From Halorientalis marina (GTDB lineage Archaea > Halobacteriota > Halobacteria > Halobacteriales > Haloarculaceae), in NCBI RefSeq assembly GCF_023028345.1, contig NZ_CP095487.1:1178001-1242000 (forward strand): DNA of 64,000 nt, written 5' to 3'. Below are positions 42,236 through 51,411 of the stretch, piece after piece. Position numbers and translations under genes: made by a program. The notes under the pieces were generated by a model, which was given only the letters and a program-made list of their open reading frames with translations, was not told the DNA's origin and did no database searches. Within the stretch, counting starts at the first letter, position 1, and every line of letters starts with the position of its first letter.

Positions 42236-44050
42236 TCACGACCCGGACGCGTCCGTCGTCGGGTCGACCGTCACCCCGTCCGTCGCACTCGCAGCGGCAC
42301 GCGATTCACACGCGATTTCGAACCTGGCACCGCCGGGAGCGTCGCCGTCGGCCGAGTCGTACCCTCCGCCGGTAGTCGACGCGTCGGTGACGGTCAGGTC
42401 CCACCCGTGGGCGTCGACGATCTCGGCGACGATGGAGAGGCCGAGTCCCGTCCCGCACTCGCTGGTCGTGTACCCGTCTTCGAGGACGGCGTCGCGCTCC
42501 TCGGCGGGAATCCCGGGGCCGTCGTCGGCGACGAAAAAGCCCGCGCCGTCGTCGAGCGTGCCGACGGTGACGGTCACGTCGGGGCCTGCGTGGTCGACGG
42601 CGTTCCGACGAGCTTGCGAGTCGGGGCTCGTCGAGCCATGCTCGACAGCGTTCCGGAAGAGGTTCTCGAAGGCCTGGACGAGGCGGTCGGAGTCGGCCTC
42701 GACGGTCGCGTCCGTCGGCGTCTCGAGCGTCGCGTCGGCGGTGGCGACGTGGTCCCAGGCGCGCCGGGCGACGGCGGCGACGTCGACGCGCTCCCGCGTC
42801 CGGAGTTCGCCCTCGCGGGTCATCGCGAGCACGTCCTCGATGATGGCCTCGATCCGGTCGGCGTTCGTCGCGATATGCTCCAGATGGGGCCCGACATCGC
42901 CATCGTCGTGTTCGGCCATCTCGACGCGGCCCTGGATGACGTTCAGGGGGTTCCGGAGGTCGTGGGAGACGATGCTCGCGAACCGTTCGAGCCGCTCGTT
43001 CTTCCGTTCGAGTTCTCGCTCGCGACGCTTCTGTTCCGTCACGTCCCGGACGTGAATCGTTCGGCCGGCGTCGACGGTGCTGCCTTCGCCCAGCCTGAGC
43101 ACTTCGACGTGGTAGTGTCGGCTGCCGAGCGCGGCTTCGAACTCCGTGTCACCGTCCGCTTCGACCTCCTCCCAGTACAGGTTCCGTATCTCGGGGAACC
43201 CAGCGAGAAGGTCGTCGACGTGCTGGCCGACGATGTCGTCGCCGTCCTCGAACCCGAACAGTTTGCGTCCGGTCGGGTTGAGATCGACGAGGCGGTGGTC
43301 GGGGTCGATGGTGAACACGCCGTCGTAGAGGTCGGCGACGACGGCTTCCCGGCCGATCGGCGCGAGATCGAGGAACTCGGCGCGGAAGATGGCCCACCAG
43401 AGCGCGACCCCGGAGACGGAGAAGGCGATGGGGGTGAGGTCGGCGTCGACGACTCCCACCACCAGGAGGGCGTTGCCGACCCAGGGGACGACGACTGCGG
43501 TCAGGATCGCCGTCGTCTGATAGCGGTAGATCGAGGCAGCGTCGGTGGCGTAATCCAGAATCAGGACCGTCCCGACGAACAGGAGGGCGTACGAGTAGAG
43601 CGTGAACCCGAAGAAGGCCGGCCCGTACTCGATGGCGTAGCCCATCAGTTCCGAGCTGTCCTGTGCGATGCTGGTCCAGTAGTAGCCGTGGAGCGGGTTG
43701 GTGACCTTGGCGGTGAGTCCAGCGGCCGGGACGACCGACAACAGCAGTCCCAGCCGGAGCGTGACGATCTCCTCACGCCCGGTATAGGAGAGTGCGAAAA
43801 GAAAGAAGCCGATGACCGTCAGGCTGGCACCGACCGTCGTCGTCTGGGTCGTCAGCAGCGCCGTCGGCGTCCCGGCAGCGAGCACGCCCGCGAGCGAACT
43901 GACCTCCCAGACGAGCGAACCGACGAACGTCACCAGAAGCGGGACTGCGCCGCGCCGGTCGCGGTGGCGCCAGGCGTAGACGATGAGTCCCGCCGAGATC
44001 GCGCTGGCCCCGACCAGGAAGGCGACGTACAACCAGGCCCAGCGGGACAT
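42236..44050 (-). CDS. Membrane histidine kinase: 7-helix N-terminus, PAS, HATPase
   Basis: 604 aa. Seven hydrophobic helices (residues 1-215) of the 7TM-HisK type (WAWLYVAFLVGASAISAGLIVYAW onward). Then a PAS domain (YDGVFTIDPDHRLVDLNPTGRKLFGFE, about 245-345), dimerisation/phosphorylation site FASIVSHDLRNPLNVIQGR with the phospho-His, N-box FENLFRNAVEH and G-boxes VADDGPGIP and GTGLGLSIV. An 18-residue insert (STSPDSQARRNAVDHAGP) after the N-box is encoded by a palindromic duplication at 42590-42655. No adjacent response regulator; signal unknown. Confidence 0.88.
   Translation of the reverse strand: MSRWAWLYVAFLVGASAISAGLIVYAWRHRDRRGAVPLLVTFVGSLVWEVSSLAGVLAAGTPTALLTTQTTTVGASLTVIGFFLFALSYTGREEIVTLRLGLLLSVVPAAGLTAKVTNPLHGYYWTSIAQDSSELMGYAIEYGPAFFGFTLYSYALLFVGTVLILDYATDAASIYRYQTTAILTAVVVPWVGNALLVVGVVDADLTPIAFSVSGVALWWAIFRAEFLDLAPIGREAVVADLYDGVFTIDPDHRLVDLNPTGRKLFGFEDGDDIVGQHVDDLLAGFPEIRNLYWEEVEADGDTEFEAALGSRHYHVEVLRLGEGSTVDAGRTIHVRDVTEQKRRERELERKNERLERFASIVSHDLRNPLNVIQGRVEMAEHDDGDVGPHLEHIATNADRIEAIIEDVLAMTREGELRTRERVDVAAVARRAWDHVATADATLETPTDATVEADSDRLVQAFENLFRNAVEHGSTSPDSQARRNAVDHAGPDVTVTVGTLDDGAGFFVADDGPGIPAEERDAVLEDGYTTSECGTGLGLSIVAEIVDAHGWDLTVTDASTTGGGYDSADGDAPGGARFEIACESRAAASATDGVTVDPTTDASGS
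42590..42655 (-). repeat. ORF-embedded palindromic insertion with direct repeats
   Basis: Direct repeats (42590-42607 and 42638-42655, imperfect, 48 bases apart) flank two hairpins: CGACGAGC/GCTCGTCG (42606-42613 with 42626-42633) and GTCGAGC/GCTCGAC (42630-42636 with 42640-42646). It adds 16 codons in frame to the kinase between the N-box and the next beta strand. The encoded DSQARRNA core matches DSGARRTA and DSEARETA of the XPB elements. Confidence 0.6.
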
Positions 44051-44105
44051 ACCGGCGATAGCCGACCGCCGCGTCTAAACCTACCGTCGTAGTTATCGAA
44101 TGTGA

Positions 44106-44127
44106 AATCGGAGTCGAAAATCCGATT
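44106..44127 (-). terminator. Hairpin after the acyl-CoA ligase gene
   Basis: AATCGGA/TCCGATT (44106-44112 with 44121-44127, 8-nt loop) lies 29 bases past the stop of the minus-strand ligase and just upstream of the kinase region. Terminator candidate; only a short T-run follows. Confidence 0.4.
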
Positions 44128-44155
44128 CGAGAACGGCTTTCGGGGGCAGACTCGA

Positions 44156-46174
44156 TTATCGCGCGTCTTCGATGTCGTCGAGCGCGTCGGGGTTCTCGAT
44201 GCTGCTCATGTCGCCGAGGTCCTCGCCGGTGTAGGTCGCCTGGACGGCCCGGCGGATGATCTTCCCGGACTGGGTCTTGGGGAACTCGTCGACGAACATG
44301 ACCTCGCGGGGCCGGAACGGTTTCCCGAGTTCCTCGCCGACCATGTCCCGGATCTCCTCGCGGAGGTCGTCGGTCTCCGCGACGCCGTCCTCCACGATGA
44401 CGTACAGCACGACGGCGGTCCCGGTGGTGTCGTCGGGGACGCCGACGGCGGCGGCCTGGTTCACGTCGTCGTGTTCCATCGCCGCGCCCTCGACCTCGGC
44501 GGGGCCGACCTTGCGGCCGGCGACGTTCAGGGCGTCGTCGGCCCGGCCGTGCAGGAACCAGAAACCGTCCTCGTCCTTCTGGGCCCAGTCGCCGTGGTCC
44601 CACATGTCGTCGAACCGCGCCCAGTACTCCTCGAGGTAGCGCTCGTCACCGCTCCAGAGGGACTTGGTCATCGACGGACAGGAGTCGCGCGCGACCAGAT
44701 AGCCCCGCTCGTGGTCCTCCCTGATCGATTCGCCCGCGGCGTCGACGATGTCGATGTCCATGCCCAGTCCCGGCCCGCCCAGCGTGCAGGGTTTGAGGTC
44801 GTTGATGGGCAGTGGCATGAGGAAACAGCCCATGATTTCGGTGCCACCGGAGATGTTGATGATGGGCGTGTCGCCGCCGCCGACGTTGTCGTAGAACCAC
44901 TGCCACGATTCGGGGTCCCACGGTTCCCCGGTCGACCCGAGCAGACGGAGGCTTGAGAGGTCGTGGCCCTCGACCCACTCGTCGCCCTGCTTCCGGAGCG
45001 CGCGGATGGCGGTCGGGGAGATGCCGAACTGCGTGAGGTCGTGGCGGTCGATCATCTCCCAGAACCGGTCGGGCTCGGGGTAGTCGGGCGCGCCCTCGTA
45101 CATGAAGATGGTCCCGCCGAAGGCGTGGTTGCCGATGAGCGTCCAGGGCCCCATCATCCAGCCGATGTCGGAGACCCAGAAGAAGCGGTCGGCGGGCTTG
45201 ACGTCGAACCCGAAGTGCAGTTCCTTCGCGGCCTGTGTGACCGCGCCGGCGTGGGTGTGGACGATGCCCTTGGGCTTGCCGGTCGTCCCCGAGGAGTACA
45301 GGAGCATCGACTCCTGGTCGCTGGGGAGGGACTTCGTCTCGTAGTCGTCGTCCTGGGGCGCGACGGCGTCGGCCCACCACTCGTCGCGGCCCTCGGTCAT
45401 CGGGATCGAGAGGTCGGTGTCGGGGTCGCTGGCACCGAGGCGGTCGAAGACGACGACCGACTCCACGTCCGTTTCGGCCTGCTCGATGGCTTCGTCGGCG
45501 GTCCCCTTGAGCGTCACCGGGTCGCCACGGCGGAGGAAGCCGTCGCCGGTGAAGAGGACCGAGCACTCGGGGTCCTCGATCCGGGTCGCGGTCGCGTCGA
45601 CGCCGAACCCGGAGAAGATGGGGACGGCGATGGCCCCGACCTTGAAACAGCCGTAGAGGATCGAGACGACTTCGGGAACCATCGGCATGTACAGGCCAAC
45701 GGTGTCGCCGGTGTCGATGCCGCGCTCTTCCAGAGCGTTCGCGACCTTGTTGGCCTGACGCTGTAGTTCGTGGAATGTGACCTCCCGGACCTCGCCGTCC
45801 TCGCCCTCCCAGATGGTGGCGACCTTGTTGCGCCGTTCGTTGTCGCGGGCGGCGTGGCGGTCCAGCGTGTTGTGGGCGGCGTTGAGTTTCCCGCCGGGGT
45901 ACCAGTCGCTGAACTGCGGGCCGTCGCTATCGTCCCGCACCTGGTCGTACCCCTCGTAAAATTCGATGTCGAGGTAGTCGACGATCTCGTCCCAGAACCA
46001 GTCGACGCCGGACTCGGGGACGCCCTCGATGTCGGTCGTCGTCCGCTCGATGAGTTCCTCGTAGTCGTCGATGTCGTACTCCTGCATGAACTGCCAGACG
46101 TTCGTGGACTCGACGAACTCCCGGCTCGGCTCGTGGACGACCTCGTCGATGTCTTCGAGTGACTCCGATGCCAT
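44156..46174 (-). CDS. Acetyl-CoA-synthetase-like acyl-CoA ligase
   Basis: 672 aa from ATG 46174 (MASESLEDIDEVVHEP); the longer frame's first 30 residues look non-coding. Acs-type N-terminal lid (FWDEIVDYLDIEFYEGYDQV, WYPGGKLNAAHNTLDRH), A3 LLYSSGTTGKPKGIVH, VSDIGWMMGPWTLIGNH, hinge DDALNVAGRKVGPAEVE and the catalytic Lys in PKTQSGKIIRRAV. Converts acetate, propionate or a related short acid to the CoA thioester. The Trp that limits acetate enzymes to C2 cannot be judged reliably here. Methylmalonyl-CoA genes nearby make propionate plausible (inference). Confidence 0.87.
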   Translation of the reverse strand: MASESLEDIDEVVHEPSREFVESTNVWQFMQEYDIDDYEELIERTTTDIEGVPESGVDWFWDEIVDYLDIEFYEGYDQVRDDSDGPQFSDWYPGGKLNAAHNTLDRHAARDNERRNKVATIWEGEDGEVREVTFHELQRQANKVANALEERGIDTGDTVGLYMPMVPEVVSILYGCFKVGAIAVPIFSGFGVDATATRIEDPECSVLFTGDGFLRRGDPVTLKGTADEAIEQAETDVESVVVFDRLGASDPDTDLSIPMTEGRDEWWADAVAPQDDDYETKSLPSDQESMLLYSSGTTGKPKGIVHTHAGAVTQAAKELHFGFDVKPADRFFWVSDIGWMMGPWTLIGNHAFGGTIFMYEGAPDYPEPDRFWEMIDRHDLTQFGISPTAIRALRKQGDEWVEGHDLSSLRLLGSTGEPWDPESWQWFYDNVGGGDTPIINISGGTEIMGCFLMPLPINDLKPCTLGGPGLGMDIDIVDAAGESIREDHERGYLVARDSCPSMTKSLWSGDERYLEEYWARFDDMWDHGDWAQKDEDGFWFLHGRADDALNVAGRKVGPAEVEGAAMEHDDVNQAAAVGVPDDTTGTAVVLYVIVEDGVAETDDLREEIRDMVGEELGKPFRPREVMFVDEFPKTQSGKIIRRAVQATYTGEDLGDMSSIENPDALDDIEDAR

Positions 46175-46238
46175 ACCGGATACCTCATCCACCGGCGACA
46201 AAGTAGTTTCTCCGGTTCCTGTCGGGCCACACACAGGC

Positions 46239-47117
46239 TCATGCCGCATCGGCGAGTGGGACACACAGGAGGCCGGCCGCGTCGTCGTCGGTCGTCGCCG
46301 TCAGGTCGAACCGCCAGGTCCGGTCGGTCAGCCGCTCGGCCGCCGAGAGCCGCAGGGTCGCGCTCGGGAGTCGCCGGCAGAGGTCGATGGCGATGGGCAG
46401 CGCGGGTAGCGGCCGGCCGTCGACGGCGAGTGCGTACCCCTCGACGGTCACGCGCCAGGACTGCTGGCCGACCCGGTCCCCCTGGCGCGGGTCGAGTCGG
46501 TATCCCTCGACGAGGCCCAGGCGCTGGAGTCGGCCGAAGGTGGCGTCGAGCGGGTCCTCGCTGGTCGATGGCCGCGGGAACTCCGCGGCCGCGCCCTCGA
46601 GGACGGTCGCTCCCTCGCCCGGGGAGAGTCTGTCGTCGAGTTCCCGCGCGAGCGTCCCGAGCAAATGGAAACAGAGCGCGTCGGGGTCGTCGAAATCGTC
46701 GGCCCGCTCGCAGTAAGCGTCCATCACCCCGGACTCAACGTCCTCGTGGCCTTCCACGGAGAGCGTCTCGAAGACCGCGGCCGCCACGTCGTGACAGTAG
46801 CCGGTCAGCGCCGAACGGGAGCGTTCGGGAGCCTCGATTTCGCCGGCCGGCGCTGGCGCGCCACCGTCGAGTTCGTCCGGGACCTCACAGGCGATGAAGT
46901 CGTACCACGGCGCACGCGGGTCCCAGCGCCGCAACACGTCGCGGTAGGCGGCGGCCGTCTGGGCCGCCTCCTCCGCCGCCTCCCGGTCCGGGAACCGCTT
47001 GCCCGCGACCGGAACCGGGCTGGTCCCCGTGCGACCACAGACCACGCGGAACTCACCTCCCGGCGACGCGAGCGCCTCGATCCGCGCTCTGATCTTGTTC
47101 AACGTCGTGCCGACCAT
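46239..47117 (-). CDS. Conserved haloarchaeal protein under a metal-box-like operator
   Basis: 292 aa, no membrane helix. MVGTTLNKIRARIEALASPGGEFRVVCGRTG, KRFPDREAAEEAAQTAAAYRDVLRRWDP and WYDFIACEVPDEL are conserved in haloarchaeal homologues I recall as DUF7551/7552-type. The middle is helical with FETLSVEGHEDVESGVMDAYCERA. Function unknown. The start codon is 2 bases from the TTTAGGC/GCCTAAA palindrome, so expression may be metal-responsive (inference). Confidence 0.65.
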   Translation of the reverse strand: MVGTTLNKIRARIEALASPGGEFRVVCGRTGTSPVPVAGKRFPDREAAEEAAQTAAAYRDVLRRWDPRAPWYDFIACEVPDELDGGAPAPAGEIEAPERSRSALTGYCHDVAAAVFETLSVEGHEDVESGVMDAYCERADDFDDPDALCFHLLGTLARELDDRLSPGEGATVLEGAAAEFPRPSTSEDPLDATFGRLQRLGLVEGYRLDPRQGDRVGQQSWRVTVEGYALAVDGRPLPALPIAIDLCRRLPSATLRLSAAERLTDRTWRFDLTATTDDDAAGLLCVPLADAA

Positions 47118-47118
47118 C

Positions 47119-47134
47119 TTTAGGCGTGCCTAAA
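47119..47134. promoter_or_regulatory. Palindrome TTTAGGCGTGCCTAAA, DtxR/MntR/SirR-type operator candidate
   Basis: Two perfect 7-bp arms with a 2-bp centre. The TTAGGC/GCCTAA half-sites match iron/manganese-dependent DtxR-family boxes known from archaea and bacteria. It covers the position where a leaderless transcript of the minus-strand gene would start. Confidence 0.5.
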
Positions 47135-47240
47135 AAGACTGGCCGAAAATAGATTGCGGTCGGCGTCGCTCCGGTCGTCGGTGGCGACTGGGGGGTGGGG
47201 TCCTGCAAACCTTTTATTCGCGGCCCGTCAATCCTTCCGT

Positions 47241-47825
47241 ATGTACGTCCGGGACGCGAAAAACCGCGAGGAGGTCTGGTTGCTGGACCACATCGAGGAC
47301 ATGGGCCTGGACGAGACTGCCTTCCGGTCACGGGACTACGTGATCGCCATCGACGAGGAGACCAACGAGAAGGCGGGATTCGGCCGGATTCGCGTACACA
47401 AGGCCGAGGACGAACCGGACCGCTGTGAACTCACCTCCATCGGGGTGCTCTCGGACTGGCGCGGACAGGGTGTCGGCGCCCACATCGTCGAGCGACTCGT
47501 CCAGATGGCGGGCGACGAGGGGTTCGACACCGTCTACGCGCTCACCGACGAACCCGATTACCTCTCCCAGTTCGGGTTCGAGCCGCTCCCCGTCGAGGAA
47601 CTGCCGGGAAAACTGCAGGACCGCCTCTCGGCGAAACGCGACGCGAGCGCCCCGGACGCGGTGCCGTTGACCCTCTCGACCGGGGACTTCGAGATGCCCC
47701 AGCGGTTCCGCCAGGCGTTCAAACAGGCCGCCCCCGACGCCGGGACGGACGAACCCGAGGAAGGCCCAGAGGACTTCGGGATCGACCCCGACGAGGCGAC
47801 CTACAAGTACGATACCGGCCGGTGA
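47241..47825 (+). CDS. GNAT N-acetyltransferase
   Basis: 194 aa from ATG 47241 (MYVRDAKNREEVWLLDHIEDM). The acetyl-CoA-binding motif is seen in LTSIGVLSDWRGQGVGAHIVERLVQMA, with the following VYALTDEPDYLSQFGF beta/alpha unit. The about 70-residue C-terminal extension after the core is unassigned. Substrate unknown. Located 126 bases before the methylmalonyl-CoA mutase gene; no link known. Confidence 0.85.
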   Translation: MYVRDAKNREEVWLLDHIEDMGLDETAFRSRDYVIAIDEETNEKAGFGRIRVHKAEDEPDRCELTSIGVLSDWRGQGVGAHIVERLVQMAGDEGFDTVYALTDEPDYLSQFGFEPLPVEELPGKLQDRLSAKRDASAPDAVPLTLSTGDFEMPQRFRQAFKQAAPDAGTDEPEEGPEDFGIDPDEATYKYDTGR

Positions 47826-47951
47826 CGGTACCCGTACCGGCGAGGTTCGTGTCCTCGATACACTCGACATCGCCCCTGCAGTCCCGGGTCAGGTGTAAAC
47901 GGCCGACCACGTCCCGAGGGTTTTACGCGGCTGGGGGTGCAGGGGGTAGGT

Positions 47952-49631
47952 ATGTTCGACGAGGAGGACCTCCGGGAAATCCGTGCCGCCAAATCCGAGT
48001 GGGAGGACGAGGACGTCCAGCCCACTGTCGAGCGGTTCGGTGAACGGAAAGAAGAGTTCACCACGGACACCGAGGGACACACCGTCGACCGCCTGTACAC
48101 GCCGGCCGACGTCGACGATCTCGACTACGAGGAGGACCTCGGCTTCCCGGGGCAGCCCCCGTACACCCGCGGGGTCTACCCGACCGGGTATCGCGGCCGA
48201 CTCTGGACGATGCGCCAGTACGCCGGGATGGGCACCGCCGAGGAGACGAACGAACGGTTCCACTACCTGCTCGACGAGGGACAGACCGGGCTCTCGATGG
48301 CCTTCGACCTGCCGACACAGATGGGGTACGACTCCGACAACGAGATGGCCGCCGGGGAGGTCGGGAAGACCGGCGTCGCCATCGACTCCCTGGAGGACAT
48401 GGAGCGGGTCTTCGAGGGCATCCCGCTGGACGAGGTGTCCACCTCGATGACCATCAACGCGCCCGCGTCGGTCCTGCTCGCGATGTACATCGCCGTCGGC
48501 GACAAGCAGGGCGTCGACCGCGAACAGTTGCGAGGGACCATCCAGAACGACGTGCTGAAGGAGTACATCGCCCGCAACACCTACATCTACCCGCCGGAGC
48601 CGTCGATGCGGATCATCACCGACATCTTCGAGTTCTGTGCCGAGGAGACCCCGAGTTTCAACACCATCTCGATTTCGGGCTACCACATCCGCGAAGCCGG
48701 CTCGACCGCCGCCCAGGAGATCGCCTTCACCCTCGGGAACGGCATCGAGTACGTCCAGGCCGCCATCGACGCCGGCCTCGACGTCGACGAGTTCGCCCCG
48801 CAGCTATCATTCTTCTTCGCCTCCTACAACAACATCCTGGAGGAGGTGGCGAAGTTCCGGGCGGCCCGCCGGCTCTGGTACAAGATCATGGAGGAGCGGT
48901 TCGACGCCGAGAACCCCAAATCGAAGCAGCTGAAGTTCCACACCCAGACCGCGGGATCGACGCTGACGGCCCAGCAGGTCGAGAACAACGTGGTCAGGGT
49001 CGCGTACCAGGCACTCGCTGCGGTCCTCGGTGGCACCCAGAGTCTCCACACCAACGGGAAAGACGAGGCCGTGGGTCTCCCCACGGAGAAGTCAGTCAGG
49101 ACGGCCCTGCGAACCCAGCAGATACTCGCGGAGGAGTCCGGTGCGGCCGACACCATCGACCCGCTCGCGGGCAGTTACTACGTGGAGAACCTGACCGACA
49201 GCGTCGAGGAGGACGCCCTCGACATCATCGACCAGGTCGACGACCGTGACGGGATGCTCGATGCCATCCAGGACCAGTGGGTCCAGCGACAGATCCAGGA
49301 CGTGGCCTTCGAGCGCCAGCGCGAACAGGAGAACGACGAGCGGATCATCGTCGGCGTCAACGACTACACGGTCGACGAGGAGGAGGACGTCGACATCGAG
49401 GAGGTCGACGAGCGACTCGAAGGCGAGCAGATCGACCGCATACGGGAACTCCGGGAGCGCCGCGACTCCGAGGAAACCGAGGCGGCGCTCCAGGCGGTCC
49501 GTGACGCCGCCCGCGGCGACGAGAACCTCATGCCGTACCTGATCGACGCCGTCAAGGCCTACGCCACGACCGGCGAAATCTGCGACGCGATGCGGGACGT
49601 CTTCGGCGAGTACAAGGGCGGCGGCATCTGA
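47952..49631 (+). CDS. mcmA: Methylmalonyl-CoA mutase, large (substrate) subunit
   Basis: 559 aa from ATG 47952 ([18 protein letters not shown]). TIM-barrel acyl-CoA domain: [92 protein letters not shown]. Isomerises methylmalonyl-CoA to succinyl-CoA with adenosylcobalamin. The separate B12-binding subunit normal for archaea is not encoded in this window. The epimerase lies 1.4 kb downstream (51002). Confidence 0.95.
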   Translation: MFDEEDLREIRAAKSEWEDEDVQPTVERFGERKEEFTTDTEGHTVDRLYTPADVDDLDYEEDLGFPGQPPYTRGVYPTGYRGRLWTMRQYAGMGTAEETNERFHYLLDEGQTGLSMAFDLPTQMGYDSDNEMAAGEVGKTGVAIDSLEDMERVFEGIPLDEVSTSMTINAPASVLLAMYIAVGDKQGVDREQLRGTIQNDVLKEYIARNTYIYPPEPSMRIITDIFEFCAEETPSFNTISISGYHIREAGSTAAQEIAFTLGNGIEYVQAAIDAGLDVDEFAPQLSFFFASYNNILEEVAKFRAARRLWYKIMEERFDAENPKSKQLKFHTQTAGSTLTAQQVENNVVRVAYQALAAVLGGTQSLHTNGKDEAVGLPTEKSVRTALRTQQILAEESGAADTIDPLAGSYYVENLTDSVEEDALDIIDQVDDRDGMLDAIQDQWVQRQIQDVAFERQREQENDERIIVGVNDYTVDEEEDVDIEEVDERLEGEQIDRIRELRERRDSEETEAALQAVRDAARGDENLMPYLIDAVKAYATTGEICDAMRDVFGEYKGGGI

Positions 49632-49699
49632 ACGGCCGATTCGACGGTTTCCTCCGTGTTTCTCGACCTGACAGTGAACGGTAGGGTCAAGTACGTGGT

Positions 49700-49732
49700 G
49701 TAAAGTGTGTTTTACTGTAAAACAGACTTTAC
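49700..49732. promoter_or_regulatory. 33-bp inverted repeat of TTTAC/GTAAA half-sites
   Basis: Two 16-nt arms around a single T, with one mismatch; each arm begins or ends with GTAAA/TTTAC. A further CTTTAC half-site follows at 49742-49747. It ends 28 bases before the ATG at 49760, where a regulator would cover the promoter. Confidence 0.55.
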
Positions 49733-49759
49733 AGAAGAGCGCTTTACAGGACTCGACGC

Positions 49760-50170
49760 ATGTCATCCACACACCCCGTTCGGAAAGGACAGCGGTACAA
49801 GCGCCTCCTCCTCGGTCTCGTCGCGTTCGGCGTCGTTGCGCTGTTCGTCGGTATCGGGATCGTACAGAACTTCGCAGGACTGGTCGTCTACGCCGCCGCC
49901 CTCGGTGCGACTGGACTGACGCTGTACGGCCAGTTCAGCGAGTCGATTACGTTCTCCGACGAACGCGAGCGGCGATTGAACGAACGCGCAAGCAACGCCG
50001 TGGTGTCGCTTTTCTCCTACGTCGGCCTGCCGACGGTCGTCGTTCTCTACCTCCTCGACGCGACCGGCCGGTACGTCGTCGGACCGACCGTCTGGGGGGC
50101 GATCTACGCCTTCTCTGCGTTTTACCTGCTCTGGAACGCCGTCTACGTGGCCTTCCGGGTCCGGTCGTGA
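49760..50170 (+). CDS. DUF2178-like membrane protein
   Basis: 136 aa with four hydrophobic segments. MSSTHPVRKGQRYKRLLLGLVAFGVVALFVG, FSDERERRLNERASNAV, and a second pair of helices ending FYLLWNAVYVAFRVRS. The D-E-R-x-x-x-I/L-x-x-K/R-A segment between helices 2 and 3 is the DUF2178 hallmark. Such genes often sit beside an XRE-type regulator; none is adjacent here, although a strong inverted repeat precedes the gene. Function unknown. Confidence 0.7.
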   Translation: MSSTHPVRKGQRYKRLLLGLVAFGVVALFVGIGIVQNFAGLVVYAAALGATGLTLYGQFSESITFSDERERRLNERASNAVVSLFSYVGLPTVVVLYLLDATGRYVVGPTVWGAIYAFSAFYLLWNAVYVAFRVRS

Positions 50171-50171
50171 G

Positions 50172-50903
50172 TCACTCCAGCGCGATTCCCATCATCATCT
50201 CGTCGACGGGTTCGCCGTCGATGCGGTAGTGGTCTTCGCGGACGGCCTCGATCTCGCCGCCCAGCGACTCGAAGAAGGCGAGGGCGCCCTCGTTGGTCGC
50301 CGGAATGGAGTTGTACACCTTCGCGAGGTCCTGCGCGCGGGCCCAGTCGAGCGCGCGCTCGACGAGCCGCCGGCCGATCCCCTCACCGCGGTACTCGGTG
50401 ACGAGGCCGACGGTCAGCTCCGCGGTGTGTCTGAGCTTCTCGATTTCGGGGACTTCGAGGTGGACCCAGCCGACCACCTCCTCTTCGACGGTGGCGACGA
50501 AGAACACGCGGGACTCGAACTCGTTGTGTCGCAGCAGCGACCCCTCGTAGTCCAGTTGCGAGGCGACGCTCTCGGCCTCGATGTAGGCGCCCTCCTCCGT
50601 GACCTGGCGCATCGTGCCGACGATCCCCGTGATGTCGTCCTGTCTGGCCGGCCGGATGGTGACCGCCAGCCCGTCCAGCTCGAACTCGTCGTCCACGCCG
50701 GGTTCGAGCGCGATGGACAGTTCGCCCTCTCGCTCCTCCACGTAGCCGTCGCGTTTGAGCAGGGAGAGGTAATGCCCGAAGGGCCGTGGCTCGTAGCCGA
50801 GCGCGTTCCGGACGCGTTCGGGGTCGACGCTCCCGTGGCGCTCGACGTACTCGTAGATGCGCTGTCGGTCGTCCGCCAGGTCGATGGGTTCCAGCGATTC
50901 CAT
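50172..50903 (-). CDS. Winged-helix plus GNAT acetyltransferase fusion
   Basis: 243 aa from ATG 50903 (MESLEPIDLADDRQRIYEYV). Residues 8-70 resemble a winged helix (RIYEYVERHGSVDPERVRNALGYEPRPFGHYLSLLKRDGYVEEREG). Residues 85-243 are a GNAT domain with LTVGLVTEYRGEGIGRRLVERALDWA and KVYNSIPATNEGALAFFESLGGE. The fusion suggests either DNA-linked acetylation or a small-molecule enzyme with a regulatory head; target unknown. Confidence 0.82.
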   Translation of the reverse strand: MESLEPIDLADDRQRIYEYVERHGSVDPERVRNALGYEPRPFGHYLSLLKRDGYVEEREGELSIALEPGVDDEFELDGLAVTIRPARQDDITGIVGTMRQVTEEGAYIEAESVASQLDYEGSLLRHNEFESRVFFVATVEEEVVGWVHLEVPEIEKLRHTAELTVGLVTEYRGEGIGRRLVERALDWARAQDLAKVYNSIPATNEGALAFFESLGGEIEAVREDHYRIDGEPVDEMMMGIALE

Positions 50904-51001
50904 ACCCCTACCCTGCACCGCACCGCCCTTAATTCTTGACACGCGTTAGCACTACACGCTCGACCACGACCGTATTTAGGCCCGGGCGCCGACGGGCCGA
51001 T

Positions 51002-51388
51002 ATGCACTTCGATCACGCGGGTATCGCGACACAGGACGCGGACGGACTGGCCGCCCAGTACGAGTCGCTCCTCGGCGCGCCCGTCGCACACGTCGAGGAG
51101 TTCGACGGGATGTCCGTCGTCTTCCTCGAACTCGGTGACGGCTACTTCGAGCTACTCGAACCACTCGACGACGAGGGCGCCATCGCCTCCTACCTCGACC
51201 GGAACGGACCGGGCATCCATCACCTGGCGCTGGCGACCGACGACATCGATGGCGCGCTGGAGCGGGCCCGCGAGGAGGGTGTCGAACTCATCGACGAGGT
51301 GCCACGCGAGGGTGCCTGGGGCCACGAGGTGGCCTTCCTTCACCCCGAGTCGACGGGCGGCGTGTTGCTCGAATACGTCGAGCACTGA
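51002..51388 (+). CDS. mce: Methylmalonyl-CoA epimerase
   Basis: 128 aa VOC-fold protein. Metal ligands lie in MHFDHAGIAT (His), GIHHLALATDD (His) and GGVLLEYVEH (Glu). HPESTGGVLLEY is the typical epimerase end. Interconverts (2S)- and (2R)-methylmalonyl-CoA, feeding the mutase at 47952. The start is two bases after CCGAT, with a TTTAGG-containing box at about -30 (TATTTAGG). Confidence 0.92.
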   Translation: MHFDHAGIATQDADGLAAQYESLLGAPVAHVEEFDGMSVVFLELGDGYFELLEPLDDEGAIASYLDRNGPGIHHLALATDDIDGALERAREEGVELIDEVPREGAWGHEVAFLHPESTGGVLLEYVEH

Positions 51389-51411
51389 CGGTGTCGCGGC
51401 CGGTGGTGGCG

